37,157 nucleotides of DNA from DATHSY01 sp046729855 (GTDB lineage Bacteria > Actinomycetota > UBA4738 > HRBIN12): NCBI GenBank assembly GCA_046729855.1, contig JBKPHM010000044.1, positions 1-37,157 of the forward strand, read 5' to 3'. The position numbers and the translations under genes were made by a program. Shown here piece after piece: positions 1-7,468 of this stretch (within the stretch, counting starts at the first letter, position 1; the number at the start of each line of letters is the position of its first letter). A model generated the notes under the pieces. The model ran no database searches. It was not told where the DNA came from and saw nothing but the letters and a program-made list of their open reading frames with translations.

Positions 1-32
1 AACGAGCTGACGTCCATCCTGGACGTGGCCAT
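1..32 (-). CDS. Transposase N-terminus, probable IS256 (mutator) family, cut by the window edge
   Basis: A minus-strand reading frame starts with ATG at 32 and reads MATSRMDVSS before leaving the window. It is preceded by a perfect AGGAGG (complement of 37-42) four bases from the ATG, so translation initiation here is well supported. The RMD-x-x-x motif straight after the start resembles the opening of actinobacterial IS256-family transposases (RMDxxxLL). Only ten codons are visible, so the family call rests on memory of that motif and on the nearby repeats, not on a catalytic domain. It could be any small gene reading leftward. Confidence 0.45.
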   Translation of the reverse strand, partial: MATSRMDVSS

Positions 33-96
33 CGTCCCTCCTCATCTGGCTCAACTTGTGCTTGCCGATGAGGATGGCGGTGGCCTCCTACGTCAG

Positions 97-135
97 TGGG
101 ATTTCCACCAGGAAAGTCCACCCCGAATTTCCACC
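97..135 (+). repeat. Three tandem 13-bp repeats with invariant TCCACC
   Basis: Three directly abutting 13-mers are visible: TGGGATTTCCACC (97-109), AGGAAAGTCCACC (110-122) and CCGAATTTCCACC (123-135). All end in TCCACC, and the first and third share ATTTCCACC. The exact 13-bp period with no spacer suggests binding sites for a protein, most simply the transposase of the adjacent element. The blocks on either side do not continue the pattern. Confidence 0.6.
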
Positions 136-255
136 ACGTCCTGGGACGCTAACCACCCGCGCTGCACATCTCACTAGTTGAGTTTCGCTTCGCTCGCGAG
201 TGTCTCACTCATCGGTGAGCTAGCCTTGACTGTAGGCAGCTACAACGAGGCAGAC

Positions 256-1095
256 ATGGTTCTCCACCCGCGAGCAGAGCATCCGGCAGGTCAAGCTGGA
301 ACGGCGACGGTAGTCAACCCTTTCGCGGGTCGGTCGGCCGCGAGACGGTATGCGGAAGCGCGGCCTGCTCTCCACGACCACGTCGTTCGGTTGCTCGCCG
401 AGCGCCTGCCGGAGCCAAAGCGAGCGCTTGATCTCGGCTGCGGGACCGGGCTCTCCACGCGGCCGCTCTCGTTGTTCGCACGCACGGTCGTGGGTGTGGA
501 TGTCTCCGAAGAGATGTTGCGGGCTCGCTGGACCGATACCAGCCTGTCATACGTCAGGGCGCAGGCGGAGCACCTCCCGTTTCGCGAGGGGGCGTTCGAC
601 CTCATGACCATCGCGTCGGCGATCCACTGGTTCGCGCCTGAGGCGATCGGCGAGATCGGGCGAGTTCTCGCATCCAGTGCGTGGCTCGTTGTCTACGACG
701 TCTGGTTCCGTGCCGAGATGGTCGGCGTTGATGATTTCCGCGAGTGGATGGGAGCCCTGTCGGAGCGCTATCCGTCCGTACCGAAGCAAGAGTTCAGCCA
801 GGCGAGACCCGCGCCGATCCGGTTCGCTCCGACGTGGGGCGAAGACTTGGAGTTCCACGTGCCGATGACGCTGGACGGCCTCGTCGCGTACCTGATGACG
901 CACAGCGAGCGGATCGCGGCCGTCACCGAAGGACGCGAGAGCGAGGAACAGCAGCGTGCCCATCTTGCCGGAGGTCTCCGCCGCTTCTTCTCAGGAGCGG
1001 TCGAGCGGGAAGTCGGATTCGGGATCCGCGTAGAGGCGTTCAGGCGCACCAGCAAGCAGATCCCAAACGAGCGCTCGAGCTTCGCGGAACCGTAG
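256..1095 (+). CDS. Class I SAM-dependent methyltransferase
   Basis: This is a small-molecule methyltransferase of the Methyltransf_11 (UbiE/COQ5-like) type, 279 aa and presumably cytosolic. Motif I is LDLGCGTG (about residues 58-65), the acidic end of strand 2 is VVGVDVSEEML (D82), and the post-I region is AEHLPFREGAFDLM followed by AIHWF, as in methyltransferases acting after UbiE-type folds. I chose ATG 256, with AACGAGG six bases upstream. The open frame extends to a TTG at 178, but that stretch lies next to an IS end and has no conserved features. The amidase gene follows after 32 nt on the same strand. The substrate cannot be inferred. Confidence 0.85.
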   Translation: MVLHPRAEHPAGQAGTATVVNPFAGRSAARRYAEARPALHDHVVRLLAERLPEPKRALDLGCGTGLSTRPLSLFARTVVGVDVSEEMLRARWTDTSLSYVRAQAEHLPFREGAFDLMTIASAIHWFAPEAIGEIGRVLASSAWLVVYDVWFRAEMVGVDDFREWMGALSERYPSVPKQEFSQARPAPIRFAPTWGEDLEFHVPMTLDGLVAYLMTHSERIAAVTEGRESEEQQRAHLAGGLRRFFSGAVEREVGFGIRVEAFRRTSKQIPNERSSFAEP

Positions 1096-1127
1096 CGAAG
1101 GGCCGCGCTCGATGCGAAGATTGGCCG

Positions 1128-1853
1128 ATGCGTCGTCGAACCACCTTCATCGCCTCAGTCGTCGCGGCGATGGTCGCCCTCGGGACGCTGGTGGTGCCGG
1201 CGGCGGCGGCCGCCACACCCGAGACGCCCCGGGAGCTGAAGCCGCCGATCGTTTGGAGGCGGATCCCGTTCGGCGCGAGGCGCGAGCGGCAGATGGCCGC
1301 CTACTCGAAGCGCCATTACGGCGTGCGGACGTGGCGCCTCTCGGATCCGAAGGTGATCGTCGAGCACTACACGGGCGGCACATCGTTCGACAGCGCGTGG
1401 AACTACTTCGCCGCGAACGTGCGCCATTTGGGCGAGATGCCGGGCGTGTGCGCGCACTTCATTGTCGACACCGACGGCACGATCTATCAGCTCGTGAACT
1501 TGCGGAAGCGGTGCCGGCACGCGATCGGCATGAACTGGACGGCGACCGGCATCGAGATGGTCGGCACCAGCGCCCCCTCGATCCTGCACCGGCATCGGCA
1601 GATCCGCGCGGCGCTCCGGCTCACACTGTGGCTCATGGCCCGGGAGGGCATCGGTGTGGGGAACGTCATGGGCCACGCCGAGACGCTCGAGAGCTCCTAC
1701 CACCGCGAGCGGTACGCCTCGTGGCGCTGTCTCACCCATTCCGACTGGCGCCGGCCGTACATGAGGCGGTTCCGTCACCGACTGCGTCGGCTCGCGCGGC
1801 ACGCCGGCGTCTGGGGCGGGCCGCCCCCCGAGTGGGTCGACTCCGGCTGCTGA
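1128..1853 (+). CDS. Exported N-acetylmuramoyl-L-alanine amidase (Amidase_2/PGRP fold)
   Basis: The 241-aa product is predicted to cleave the amide bond between N-acetylmuramic acid and the stem peptide of peptidoglycan, outside the membrane. It starts with a clear signal peptide (MRRRTTF, a hydrophobic core, then a run of Ala to about residue 29). The catalytic domain shows VEHYTGG with zinc-ligand candidate H80, the DTDGTIYQL strand (114-122), and MGHAETLESSYHRE with H183 and H192 as the other likely ligands. The arginine-rich C-terminal tail could bind the wall. An upstream extension of the same frame to 744 overlaps the methyltransferase and is rejected. The gene sits 28 nt before the fusion gene that follows. 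Confidence 0.85.
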   Translation: MRRRTTFIASVVAAMVALGTLVVPAAAAATPETPRELKPPIVWRRIPFGARRERQMAAYSKRHYGVRTWRLSDPKVIVEHYTGGTSFDSAWNYFAANVRHLGEMPGVCAHFIVDTDGTIYQLVNLRKRCRHAIGMNWTATGIEMVGTSAPSILHRHRQIRAALRLTLWLMAREGIGVGNVMGHAETLESSYHRERYASWRCLTHSDWRRPYMRRFRHRLRRLARHAGVWGGPPPEWVDSGC

Positions 1854-1881
1854 CGCACGCCTCGATAGAACGCCGCTCGCC

Positions 1882-3102
1882 GTGACCGCGACGCTGTCGC
1901 CCGAGGAAATCCTGGAGCGCCTGCGACGGCTCGCCGGTCTCGAGCGGCCCCTCTGGCTCACGGGCGGCGTCGCCGTCGACTTCCTGGTCGGCTCGTGGAC
2001 GCGTCCCCACAGGGATCTCGACCTCCTCGCGCTGTCGACGGATCGAGCCCTGCTCGAAGCCGAGATACGAGAGCGTGGTCTGCGATTGGTCAACGACGGA
2101 TCGTGGACAACGCGATGGAGCCTCGACGATCGTGACGTGGGCGAGGTAGAGATCGTATGGGTCGAACCGGACGGGCCCAACACTGGCGTTCTCGTGATCC
2201 CGGAGAACGACCCCGCCGGAGCTCGCCCGGGCAGGTACCGCTTGGCCGAGGGTTACCTGGTCCCCGACAACGTCCGAACCCTCGACGGGGTGCGCTTTAG
2301 GGTCTGCAGCGCAGAGGGCGAGTGGCTGCACCGGCTCCGAGGATCCGAGATCGTTCCGGGTCGTCGCGCGACGCCTGAGATCGAGGACGACATACGCCTG
2401 CTGGCAAAGCTCGTACCCGAGACACGTCTGCGCCACCTACGGGACGTCAGGGACCGGCTCATCAGCGAAGGCTGTGTGGTGGCGCACGCGGATGGTCGCC
2501 GCCGGGAGCTCTTCCCGGTCGCGATCGGGGCGCAGGAGGGACGTGCGCTCGCCGGGTGGGTGCGCAGCGAACGCGCGGCGCGCACGCTCGAGACAGGGCT
2601 CGGGTTCGCCATCTCGACCCTGTTCATCTGCGATGGCCTGCTGTCCAACGGACCCGACGGTCTCCACGTTGCCGCCGATCCGTACCAAACCACGGCCCCG
2701 CCGGTGCACGGGACGACATACGCGGGCGTCGGGCTCCAGGTCCTCGAGGAGGCGGGCGTTCGTGACCTCGTCGAGTTCTATCCGGAGGAGTCGCAGATCG
2801 TCCTGCACAGGCTGCTCGCCGACGGTCGGCAGTTCGACCTCGCCTTTCTCGACGGCAGTCACCGGTTCGAGCGCGTCTTCCTGGATCTCATCTACTCGGG
2901 GCGGCTGCTGAAGGAGGGCGGGATCGTCTTCGTCGATGACGCGCAGCTTGCCACGGTACGAAAGGCCGTTGAGTTCTGCGTAACGAACCTCGGGTGGGCC
3001 ACCGAGGATGCAGACGCGGAGGGCCGCCATCACGAGTGGGTCGTTCTCAGGACCGGTTCACGGAGCGTCCTTCGGCCATACACCGAGTTCGTCGACTTCT
3101 AG
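1882..3102 (+). CDS. Nucleotidyltransferase-methyltransferase fusion protein
   Basis: One uninterrupted 406-aa frame joins two enzymes. Residues about 10-175 form a nucleotidyltransferase-like domain of the aminoglycoside adenylyltransferase type: WLTGGVAVDFLVG supplies the GG motif and HRDLDLL the metal-binding DxD. Residues about 190-406 form a class I methyltransferase of the Methyltransf_24 type: ETGLGFAIST, then FDLAFLDGSHRF and KEGGIVFVDD. Each half alone belongs to a recognisable family, and I do not know this pairing as a standard architecture. The start is GTG 1882 without a convincing Shine-Dalgarno; a later start would cut the first domain. It might modify a nucleoside, sugar or aminoglycoside-like compound, but no function is assigned. 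Confidence 0.75.
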   Translation: MTATLSPEEILERLRRLAGLERPLWLTGGVAVDFLVGSWTRPHRDLDLLALSTDRALLEAEIRERGLRLVNDGSWTTRWSLDDRDVGEVEIVWVEPDGPNTGVLVIPENDPAGARPGRYRLAEGYLVPDNVRTLDGVRFRVCSAEGEWLHRLRGSEIVPGRRATPEIEDDIRLLAKLVPETRLRHLRDVRDRLISEGCVVAHADGRRRELFPVAIGAQEGRALAGWVRSERAARTLETGLGFAISTLFICDGLLSNGPDGLHVAADPYQTTAPPVHGTTYAGVGLQVLEEAGVRDLVEFYPEESQIVLHRLLADGRQFDLAFLDGSHRFERVFLDLIYSGRLLKEGGIVFVDDAQLATVRKAVEFCVTNLGWATEDADAEGRHHEWVVLRTGSRSVLRPYTEFVDF

Positions 3103-3304
3103 ACGGTAAGCCTTCTCCCGTCCGGCTCCGTCTATCGTCCCAGACCGCCCGAGGGTGAGTATCCGCTCGTCCGCGAAGGACCGAAGGGGGCCGCACATCG
3201 GCCATTTCTGGGTCGACGAGACGGTCTGAAGCACGGCATAACGCCAGCCGAGTGGATCCCGATGACCCGAGTCATCGTGTGCGTTCTGGTCCATCGCTCC
3301 AAGC
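3103..3304. other. Convergent intergenic region
   Basis: This gap lies between the stops of the fusion gene (+) and the full-length esterase frame (-). No convincing small gene, RNA gene or intrinsic terminator with a T-run was seen. Confidence 0.4.
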
Positions 3305-3388
3305 TCAAGTCGTCTCGTTCGAGCCGTGGACGTCGCGGCGGATATGCCTCTCGAAGAACTGCCAGATCATCCGAGTGGCGTCGATCGC
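3305..3388 (-). pseudogene. In-frame C-terminal remnant of the esterase beyond the amber codon
   Basis: Directly after the TAG, in the same frame, the sequence reads AIDATRMIWQFFERH and then IRRDVHGSNETT before TGA at 3307-3305. The pattern IDATxxIWxFFxRH is the normal C-terminal helix of this esterase family, whose members usually run on a few residues after the GPxT segment. A single base change (for example CAG to TAG) explains the interruption, and the rest of the frame is intact. Confidence 0.75.
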
Positions 3389-4207
3389 CTACGTCGCGGG
3401 GCCGAGCGCGAGCTCCTCCGCCACTTGTGGATCGAGCCACGGGCCCGGCCAGACGTGTCCTCCATCGTGGATGTAGACCTCGATATCGGCGTCCTCCGGG
3501 CACTTATACGTGAGCCGACGGATCCTATCGGGTGCCCCCTCGATCACCGGCCCCGCGCGACACCCGTTCGCTGAAGCCCAGGCGCTCGCTTCCTGCATGA
3601 GCGGACCCGGTCGAGCGGCAGAGGGAGGAACGTTTCGAAGGGAGCTCTCGAAGATCGACGCGTCAAGACCCTTTTCGAGGTCGTAGAACGGATCGTTCCG
3701 TCCGACGAACGCGATCAGCGGCATCGGACGCGGATCGCACCCCACCGGATGAGCCAGCACGGCCACCGAAGCGGCCGCGGCGAACGGCGTGGAGCGTCGG
3801 GATGCGAGCTCAATCGCGAAGTGCGCGCCTTGTGACATCCCCACGGCGTAGATCCGGCTTGGGTCGACGTGAACCGTGGCGCGAACGTCCGTAAGAACTG
3901 CCTCCACGAACTGGACCTCGTCGTCATCCCACAGGCCCCAGGCCGGCGGAGCGCCCGTACCGGGAGACCGGGCCTCGGGTCGGGCGAGGACGAAGCCGGC
4001 CTCGTCCGCGACCTCCTCGAATCCGTTGAACTGCTGCGCGACCCGCGCGGTGCCCTGCCATGGATGGAAATCGAAGAAGAGCGGCACGGGCCGGTCTGCC
4101 CGGTAGGAGGCCGGGATATACAGCTGGTACCGACGACGGGCGGGACCGACGCGGCGGAAGACTTCTCGATCGCCTGGCCGTGGATCGTGGCTGGGGAGGT
4201 TCGTCAC
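3389..4207 (-). CDS. PHB depolymerase/feruloyl-esterase-like alpha/beta hydrolase, truncated by an in-frame TAG
   Basis: The 272-aa frame is an alpha/beta hydrolase of the poly(3-hydroxybutyrate) depolymerase/acetylxylan (LpqC-like) esterase family. The triad is visible: nucleophile S125 in GMSQGA, D172 in VGRNDP, and H251 in DGGHVWPG. C216 and C236 could form a disulfide, yet no signal peptide is seen. The start is GTG 4207, with a GGAGGGGAG run just upstream, 22 nt after the zur stop, so it may be co-transcribed. The frame ends at TAG 3391-3389 directly after LALGPAT. The next codons, still in frame, encode the family's usual C-terminal helix (see 3305-3388). This is probably a recent nonsense mutation, possibly a sequence error or readthrough. 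Confidence 0.8.
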   Translation of the reverse strand: MTNLPSHDPRPGDREVFRRVGPARRRYQLYIPASYRADRPVPLFFDFHPWQGTARVAQQFNGFEEVADEAGFVLARPEARSPGTGAPPAWGLWDDDEVQFVEAVLTDVRATVHVDPSRIYAVGMSQGAHFAIELASRRSTPFAAAASVAVLAHPVGCDPRPMPLIAFVGRNDPFYDLEKGLDASIFESSLRNVPPSAARPGPLMQEASAWASANGCRAGPVIEGAPDRIRRLTYKCPEDADIEVYIHDGGHVWPGPWLDPQVAEELALGPAT

Positions 4208-4229
4208 CGTCTCCCCTCCGATGACGACG

Positions 4230-4664
4230 TCAGACGCAGTCGCGGCAGGTGCCGATGACGTCGACCCGATGGGTCGCCGCGCTGAATCCCTCCGAGGCGG
4301 CAGCTTCTGTCAGCGCGCCCTCCATGCGCCGCTCGAGGTTCCGTGGAAGCAGCACATCCTGGATGTTCCCGCAGCTGGAGCACACGAGATGGTGGTGGTG
4401 CTCCGAGAGGTCCTCGGCCAGCTCGAACCGGGCGAAGTCCTCGCCCGTCACGATCCGCCGGACGACGTGCGCCTGCTCGAGGACGGCGAGGTTCCGGTAG
4501 ACCGAGCTCTGCGCCAGGCTCCGGCGCTTGGTCAGGATCTCGGGGATCGACAGCGGCTGGGTCGCACGCGAGACGATCTCGACGATGGCACGTCGCCTCG
4601 ACGTGTACCGCTGGCCGACACGACGCATCCGTCCGGCCACCTCGAGATGCAGGTCACTGACCAT
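4230..4664 (-). CDS. zur: Fur-family regulator, probably zinc-responsive Zur
   Basis: The 144-aa protein has the Fur layout. An N-terminal winged helix contains the recognition segment SSVYRNL (53-59). A dimerisation/metal domain follows, with EHHHHLVCSSCG (H89-H92, C95, C98) and a terminal CRDC (C140, C143), the usual structural zinc CxxC pair. It is the last gene of a znu transport operon, so zinc sensing and repression of that operon is the natural role. I chose ATG 4664, which overlaps the permease stop by 11 nt. An upstream extension to 4805 would lie inside the permease gene and precedes the conserved domain. Fur or Mur specificity cannot be excluded from sequence alone. Confidence 0.88.
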   Translation of the reverse strand: MVSDLHLEVAGRMRRVGQRYTSRRRAIVEIVSRATQPLSIPEILTKRRSLAQSSVYRNLAVLEQAHVVRRIVTGEDFARFELAEDLSEHHHHLVCSSCGNIQDVLLPRNLERRMEGALTEAAASEGFSAATHRVDVIGTCRDCV

Positions 4665-5619
4665 CGCCGCCGAGTCTATCAGCGAAATGAGAATCGGCGA
4701 GAATGCCGTCCCCGCGGCCCGCGGCGGCGATTGGAGGGGCGGCCCCACGCTCCGCTCCTCCGAGGAACCGCCAGCGCGAACGGCCCGGGCTCGCGATCGC
4801 GACAACGACGAAGGTGCCCGCCGCGACCAGGACGATCATCCCGCCCGACGCGAGGTTCCACACGCGCGAGGCGATGAGCCCGATCACCACGGACCCGACG
4901 CCGATCGACGTTGCCCAGATCATCGTCCCACGGAACGACCGGGCGAGCAGTTGCGCGCTCGCCACCGGCAGTACCATCAGGCCGGCGACGAGCAGGATGC
5001 CGACGACGCGCATCGAGGCGACGACCGTGATGGCGGTGGTCACCGCGAGCAGATTGTTCATGAGGCCGACCGGCAGGCCAGCCACTCGCGCCCACTCCTC
5101 GTCGGCCACGACCGCGAACAGCGTCCGTCGAATCGCCAGGATCGCCCCGCCGACGACGACGGCGAGGATCACGATCGCCGCGACCTCGGTATCGCCGACC
5201 GTGAGGATCTGACCGAACAGGAAAACCAGGACGTTCGGGGGATTCAGCTCTCGCGACAGCAACACGATGCCCAGCGCGATCCCCGAATAGAAGAAAAGGG
5301 CCAGCGCAAGGTCCCCGGATGCCTTGCGTCGAGCGCGAAGCTGTTCGAGGCCGAGCGCCCCGGCCACGGCGACCGCAAGCGCCGTTCCCATCGGGTAGAT
5401 GCCGGTCGCCGCGCCGAGGGCAGACCCAGTCACCGCGCCGAGGGCCACGCCCGCGAAGGCGATGTGACCGATCCCGTCGCCGATCAGCGACATCCGCCTG
5501 AGGACAAGAAACGTCCCGATCAAGGGGGCGAATGCTCCGACGACGAGACCGGCGACGAGCGCTCGCTGCATGAAGCCAAGCTCGAAGGGATACGGGAGCG
5601 GCAGCTGCGCGAGCGTCAT
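4654..5619 (-). CDS. znuB: Zinc ABC transporter permease ZnuB
   Basis: The 321-aa integral membrane protein is of the ABC-3 (metal) permease family, with about eight or nine hydrophobic segments. Family features include GTFLVLRRMSLIGDGIGHIAF near residue 40, the cytoplasmic coupling region, and VVGILLVAGLMVLPVASA around 205-222. Its ATG overlaps the ZnuC stop in an ATGA. The last roughly 45 residues form a hydrophilic Gly/Ala/Arg-rich tail whose 3' end carries the zur start. It would move Zn2+ (or Mn2+) through the membrane with ZnuC and the ZnuA lipoprotein. Confidence 0.9.
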   Translation of the reverse strand: MTLAQLPLPYPFELGFMQRALVAGLVVGAFAPLIGTFLVLRRMSLIGDGIGHIAFAGVALGAVTGSALGAATGIYPMGTALAVAVAGALGLEQLRARRKASGDLALALFFYSGIALGIVLLSRELNPPNVLVFLFGQILTVGDTEVAAIVILAVVVGGAILAIRRTLFAVVADEEWARVAGLPVGLMNNLLAVTTAITVVASMRVVGILLVAGLMVLPVASAQLLARSFRGTMIWATSIGVGSVVIGLIASRVWNLASGGMIVLVAAGTFVVVAIASPGRSRWRFLGGAERGAAPPIAAAGRGDGILADSHFADRLGGDGQ

Positions 5620-6428
5620 CCGAGTCCCTCCAGCCAGAGGGGGAGATCCTCACGGTGTACGCCGAGGCTCACCCCGGCCTGCATCAGCTCCGAGGGCGGC
5701 CCGTCAAAGATCACGCGCTGCTTCAGCACGATCACCCGGTCGAGATCGCGCGCCACCGCTGAGAGTTCGTGGGACACGAGCAGCACGCCGGCTCCGTGCT
5801 CGGCGATGAGGTGCGTCAACGAGTCGCGGAAGCGCGTCTGCGACTCGTGATCGATCCCGGCGATGGGCTCGTCAAGCACGAGCAGGTCCGGCTCGCTCGC
5901 GAAGGCGCGCGCGATGAAGGCGCGCTGCTGCTGCCCGCCCGACAGCTCTCCGATCGGCCGGGACCCGAGCTGGCCGAGCGCCACCGAGTCGATGGCGTGA
6001 TGGGTGACCGTTCGATCAGATGCCTTCAACCGACGCCACCATCCGCGGCGAGACAGCCGCCCGGCCGCCACTACCTCATCGACGGTGGCCGGGATCTCCG
6101 AGGCTAGCTCGGGTCGCTGCGGTACGTAGCCGAGCCGCCACCGTTCCGTCAGTCGCTCCGGCGGGCGCCCGAGGATTCGCACTGTGCCAGATGCCGGCCG
6201 CAGCAGACCGAGCAGCACCTTCAGCAGGGTCGACTTGCCCGACCCGTTGGGCCCGACGAGTGCCACGAACTCACCGGAACCGACCGCGAGGCTCACGTCG
6301 CGCAGGACCTCGGTCGCGCCGTAGGAGAACGAGACGTGCTCGGCTTCGACCAGCGGTCCGTCGGAGCGCGCAACTGCATCCCCCCGGGCACGGGGATCGG
6401 TCCCGGCACCGTAGCCCATGCCGCTCAT
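5616..6428 (-). CDS. znuC: Zinc ABC transporter ATP-binding protein ZnuC
   Basis: The 270-aa ATPase has Walker A GPNGSGKST (59-67), a Q-loop YVPQRPE, signature LSGGQQQR (162-169), Walker B LLVLDEP (182-188) and the switch His in LLVSHEL. The start ATG overlaps the znuA stop (ATGA at 6428-6425) and the stop overlaps the znuB start, so the three transport genes should be translated together. The first 25 residues precede the conserved domain; an internal ATG at 6419 is an alternative start. Confidence 0.92.
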   Translation of the reverse strand: MSGMGYGAGTDPRARGDAVARSDGPLVEAEHVSFSYGATEVLRDVSLAVGSGEFVALVGPNGSGKSTLLKVLLGLLRPASGTVRILGRPPERLTERWRLGYVPQRPELASEIPATVDEVVAAGRLSRRGWWRRLKASDRTVTHHAIDSVALGQLGSRPIGELSGGQQQRAFIARAFASEPDLLVLDEPIAGIDHESQTRFRDSLTHLIAEHGAGVLLVSHELSAVARDLDRVIVLKQRVIFDGPPSELMQAGVSLGVHREDLPLWLEGLG

Positions 6429-7345
6429 GCCCCCGGACAGCCGAGCGCCGTCCCCAGGATCGAGAGGTTGCCCCGCATCACGCTCACGTAGTCCTCCCCT
6501 GCCGCGACCTCCTGGTCGGTGAGTCCCTCGAGTGGGTTCAGGACCGCCGTCGTGGCTCCCGTCTCGTTCGCGAGCGTCTCGGCCACCTCGGGCGAGACGA
6601 GCTCCTCGGTGAAGATCGTGGTCACACCCTCACGTCGCACCAGGTCGGCCAGCTCGGCGAGACGCTGCGCGGATGGCTCGGCATCCGGCGAGATCCCGGC
6701 GATGGGCTCCTGGGTGAGGCCATATCGGTCGGCCAGGTAGCCGAACGCGGCGTGCGCGGTGACGATGACGTCGCCGTCGCAGCCCGAGAGGGTGCGCCGG
6801 TACTCGTCGTCGAGCGCGGCGAGCTCGGCATCGAAGGATGTGGCGTTCGCCTCGAAGCTCGATGCGTCGTCGGGGCTGGCCTGCGCGAGCGTGGCCTCCA
6901 CGCGGTCGACGAGGTCCCGATAGAGCACCGGGTCGAGCCAGACATGGGGATCGGTCACCGATCCTTCGTCCCCCTCCGGCACACCCGGCTGGAGCTGCAT
7001 CCCCTCGAGGAGATCCACGGTCGTCCCGCTTGCGTCCGCCACGGCCTGCTCGATGGCGGGGGCGAACCCCTCGCCGAGGTAGAGCACCACGTCGGCCTGC
7101 TGGATGTCTGCGATCGCCTGGGGCGTCAGCTCCAGATCGTGCGGTTCGACGCCCGCGGGTGTGAGATTCTCCACGCTGACCGGGTCGCCGCCGACCTTCG
7201 ATGCCGCCTCGGCGAGCGGGTAGAAGGCCGCCACCACGTTTACCTCCCTGCCGTCATCGGAGCTGCTTCCGGATGAACACGCGCCGACACCCGCGAGCCC
7301 GAGCACGACGACGAGGGCCGCACCAACAACCACCGATCTTCGCAC
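6425..7345 (-). CDS. znuA: Zinc-binding lipoprotein ZnuA (cluster A-I solute-binding protein)
   Basis: The 306-aa protein captures the metal outside the membrane for ZnuBC. The signal peptide ends in lipobox VGAC (C23). The expected ligand positions are present: H69 in EPHDLEL, H134 in DPHVWLDP and H198 in TAHAAFGYLADRYGL, with an acidic residue in the FTEELVSPE segment. The His-rich acidic loop of many ZnuA proteins is reduced to GVPEGDEGS. The start is GTG 7345. The only Shine-Dalgarno (AGAAGGAG) lies 13 nt upstream, a rather long spacing. Manganese specificity is possible, but the zur neighbour favours zinc. Confidence 0.9.
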   Translation of the reverse strand: MRRSVVVGAALVVVLGLAGVGACSSGSSSDDGREVNVVAAFYPLAEAASKVGGDPVSVENLTPAGVEPHDLELTPQAIADIQQADVVLYLGEGFAPAIEQAVADASGTTVDLLEGMQLQPGVPEGDEGSVTDPHVWLDPVLYRDLVDRVEATLAQASPDDASSFEANATSFDAELAALDDEYRRTLSGCDGDVIVTAHAAFGYLADRYGLTQEPIAGISPDAEPSAQRLAELADLVRREGVTTIFTEELVSPEVAETLANETGATTAVLNPLEGLTDQEVAAGEDYVSVMRGNLSILGTALGCPGA

Positions 7346-7381
7346 CGGGTGTCGACCGCTCCTTCTGGCAGCTCGGGGGAA

Positions 7382-7396
7382 TGATAACGGTTCCTA
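7382..7396 (-). promoter_or_regulatory. Candidate Zur operator overlapping the znuA promoter
   Basis: Upstream of znuA lies the AT-rich 15-mer TGATAACGGTTCCTA (plus strand), which fits the 7-1-7 layout of Fur-family boxes. The left half matches 6 of 7 bases of TGATAAT; the right half is poor. On the coding strand TATCAT (7386-7381) could be a -10 element, placing the box over the promoter. It is one of the few AT-rich patches in the region. Inference only. Confidence 0.4.
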
Positions 7397-7417
7397 TTTT
7401 CGACCTCGGAGAACCGT
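7387..7417. repeat. Perfect 7-bp inverted repeat in the znuA leader
   Basis: ACGGTTC (7387-7393) and GAACCGT (7411-7417) are exact reverse complements separated by 17 nt of AT-richer sequence. This could be a dyad operator with half-sites about two helical turns apart. It overlaps the Fur-type box, so one of the two may be the true site. Confidence 0.4.
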
Positions 7418-7468
7418 AGCACCCCTCGAGCGGCACGTCCACCGCCATGCCGAGTACCGGGATGAGTA

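Larger units (their letters stand above)
1..135. mobile_element. Terminal region of a probable insertion sequence
   Basis: This stretch holds a transposase-like start codon region reading outward (1-32) and a short tandem repeat (97-135), the arrangement expected at an IS end. The exact terminus and target-site duplication cannot be set because the other end lies outside the window. The plus-strand frame 1 is open from 1 to the TAG at 175-177 but its translation looks like nothing known and it conflicts with the minus-strand start. No other gene is seen up to 255. Confidence 0.35.

Noticed and set aside
1..177. Plus-strand frame 1 open to TAG 175
   Set aside because: The translation has no recognisable features and runs through the tandem repeats. 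The minus-strand start with AGGAGG is a better explanation.
744..1127. N-terminal extension of the amidase frame
   Set aside because: It overlaps the methyltransferase gene. The signal peptide starting at 1128 marks the real start.
4665..4805. N-terminal extension of Zur
   Set aside because: It runs through the permease coding region and adds 47 residues with no similarity to Fur proteins.
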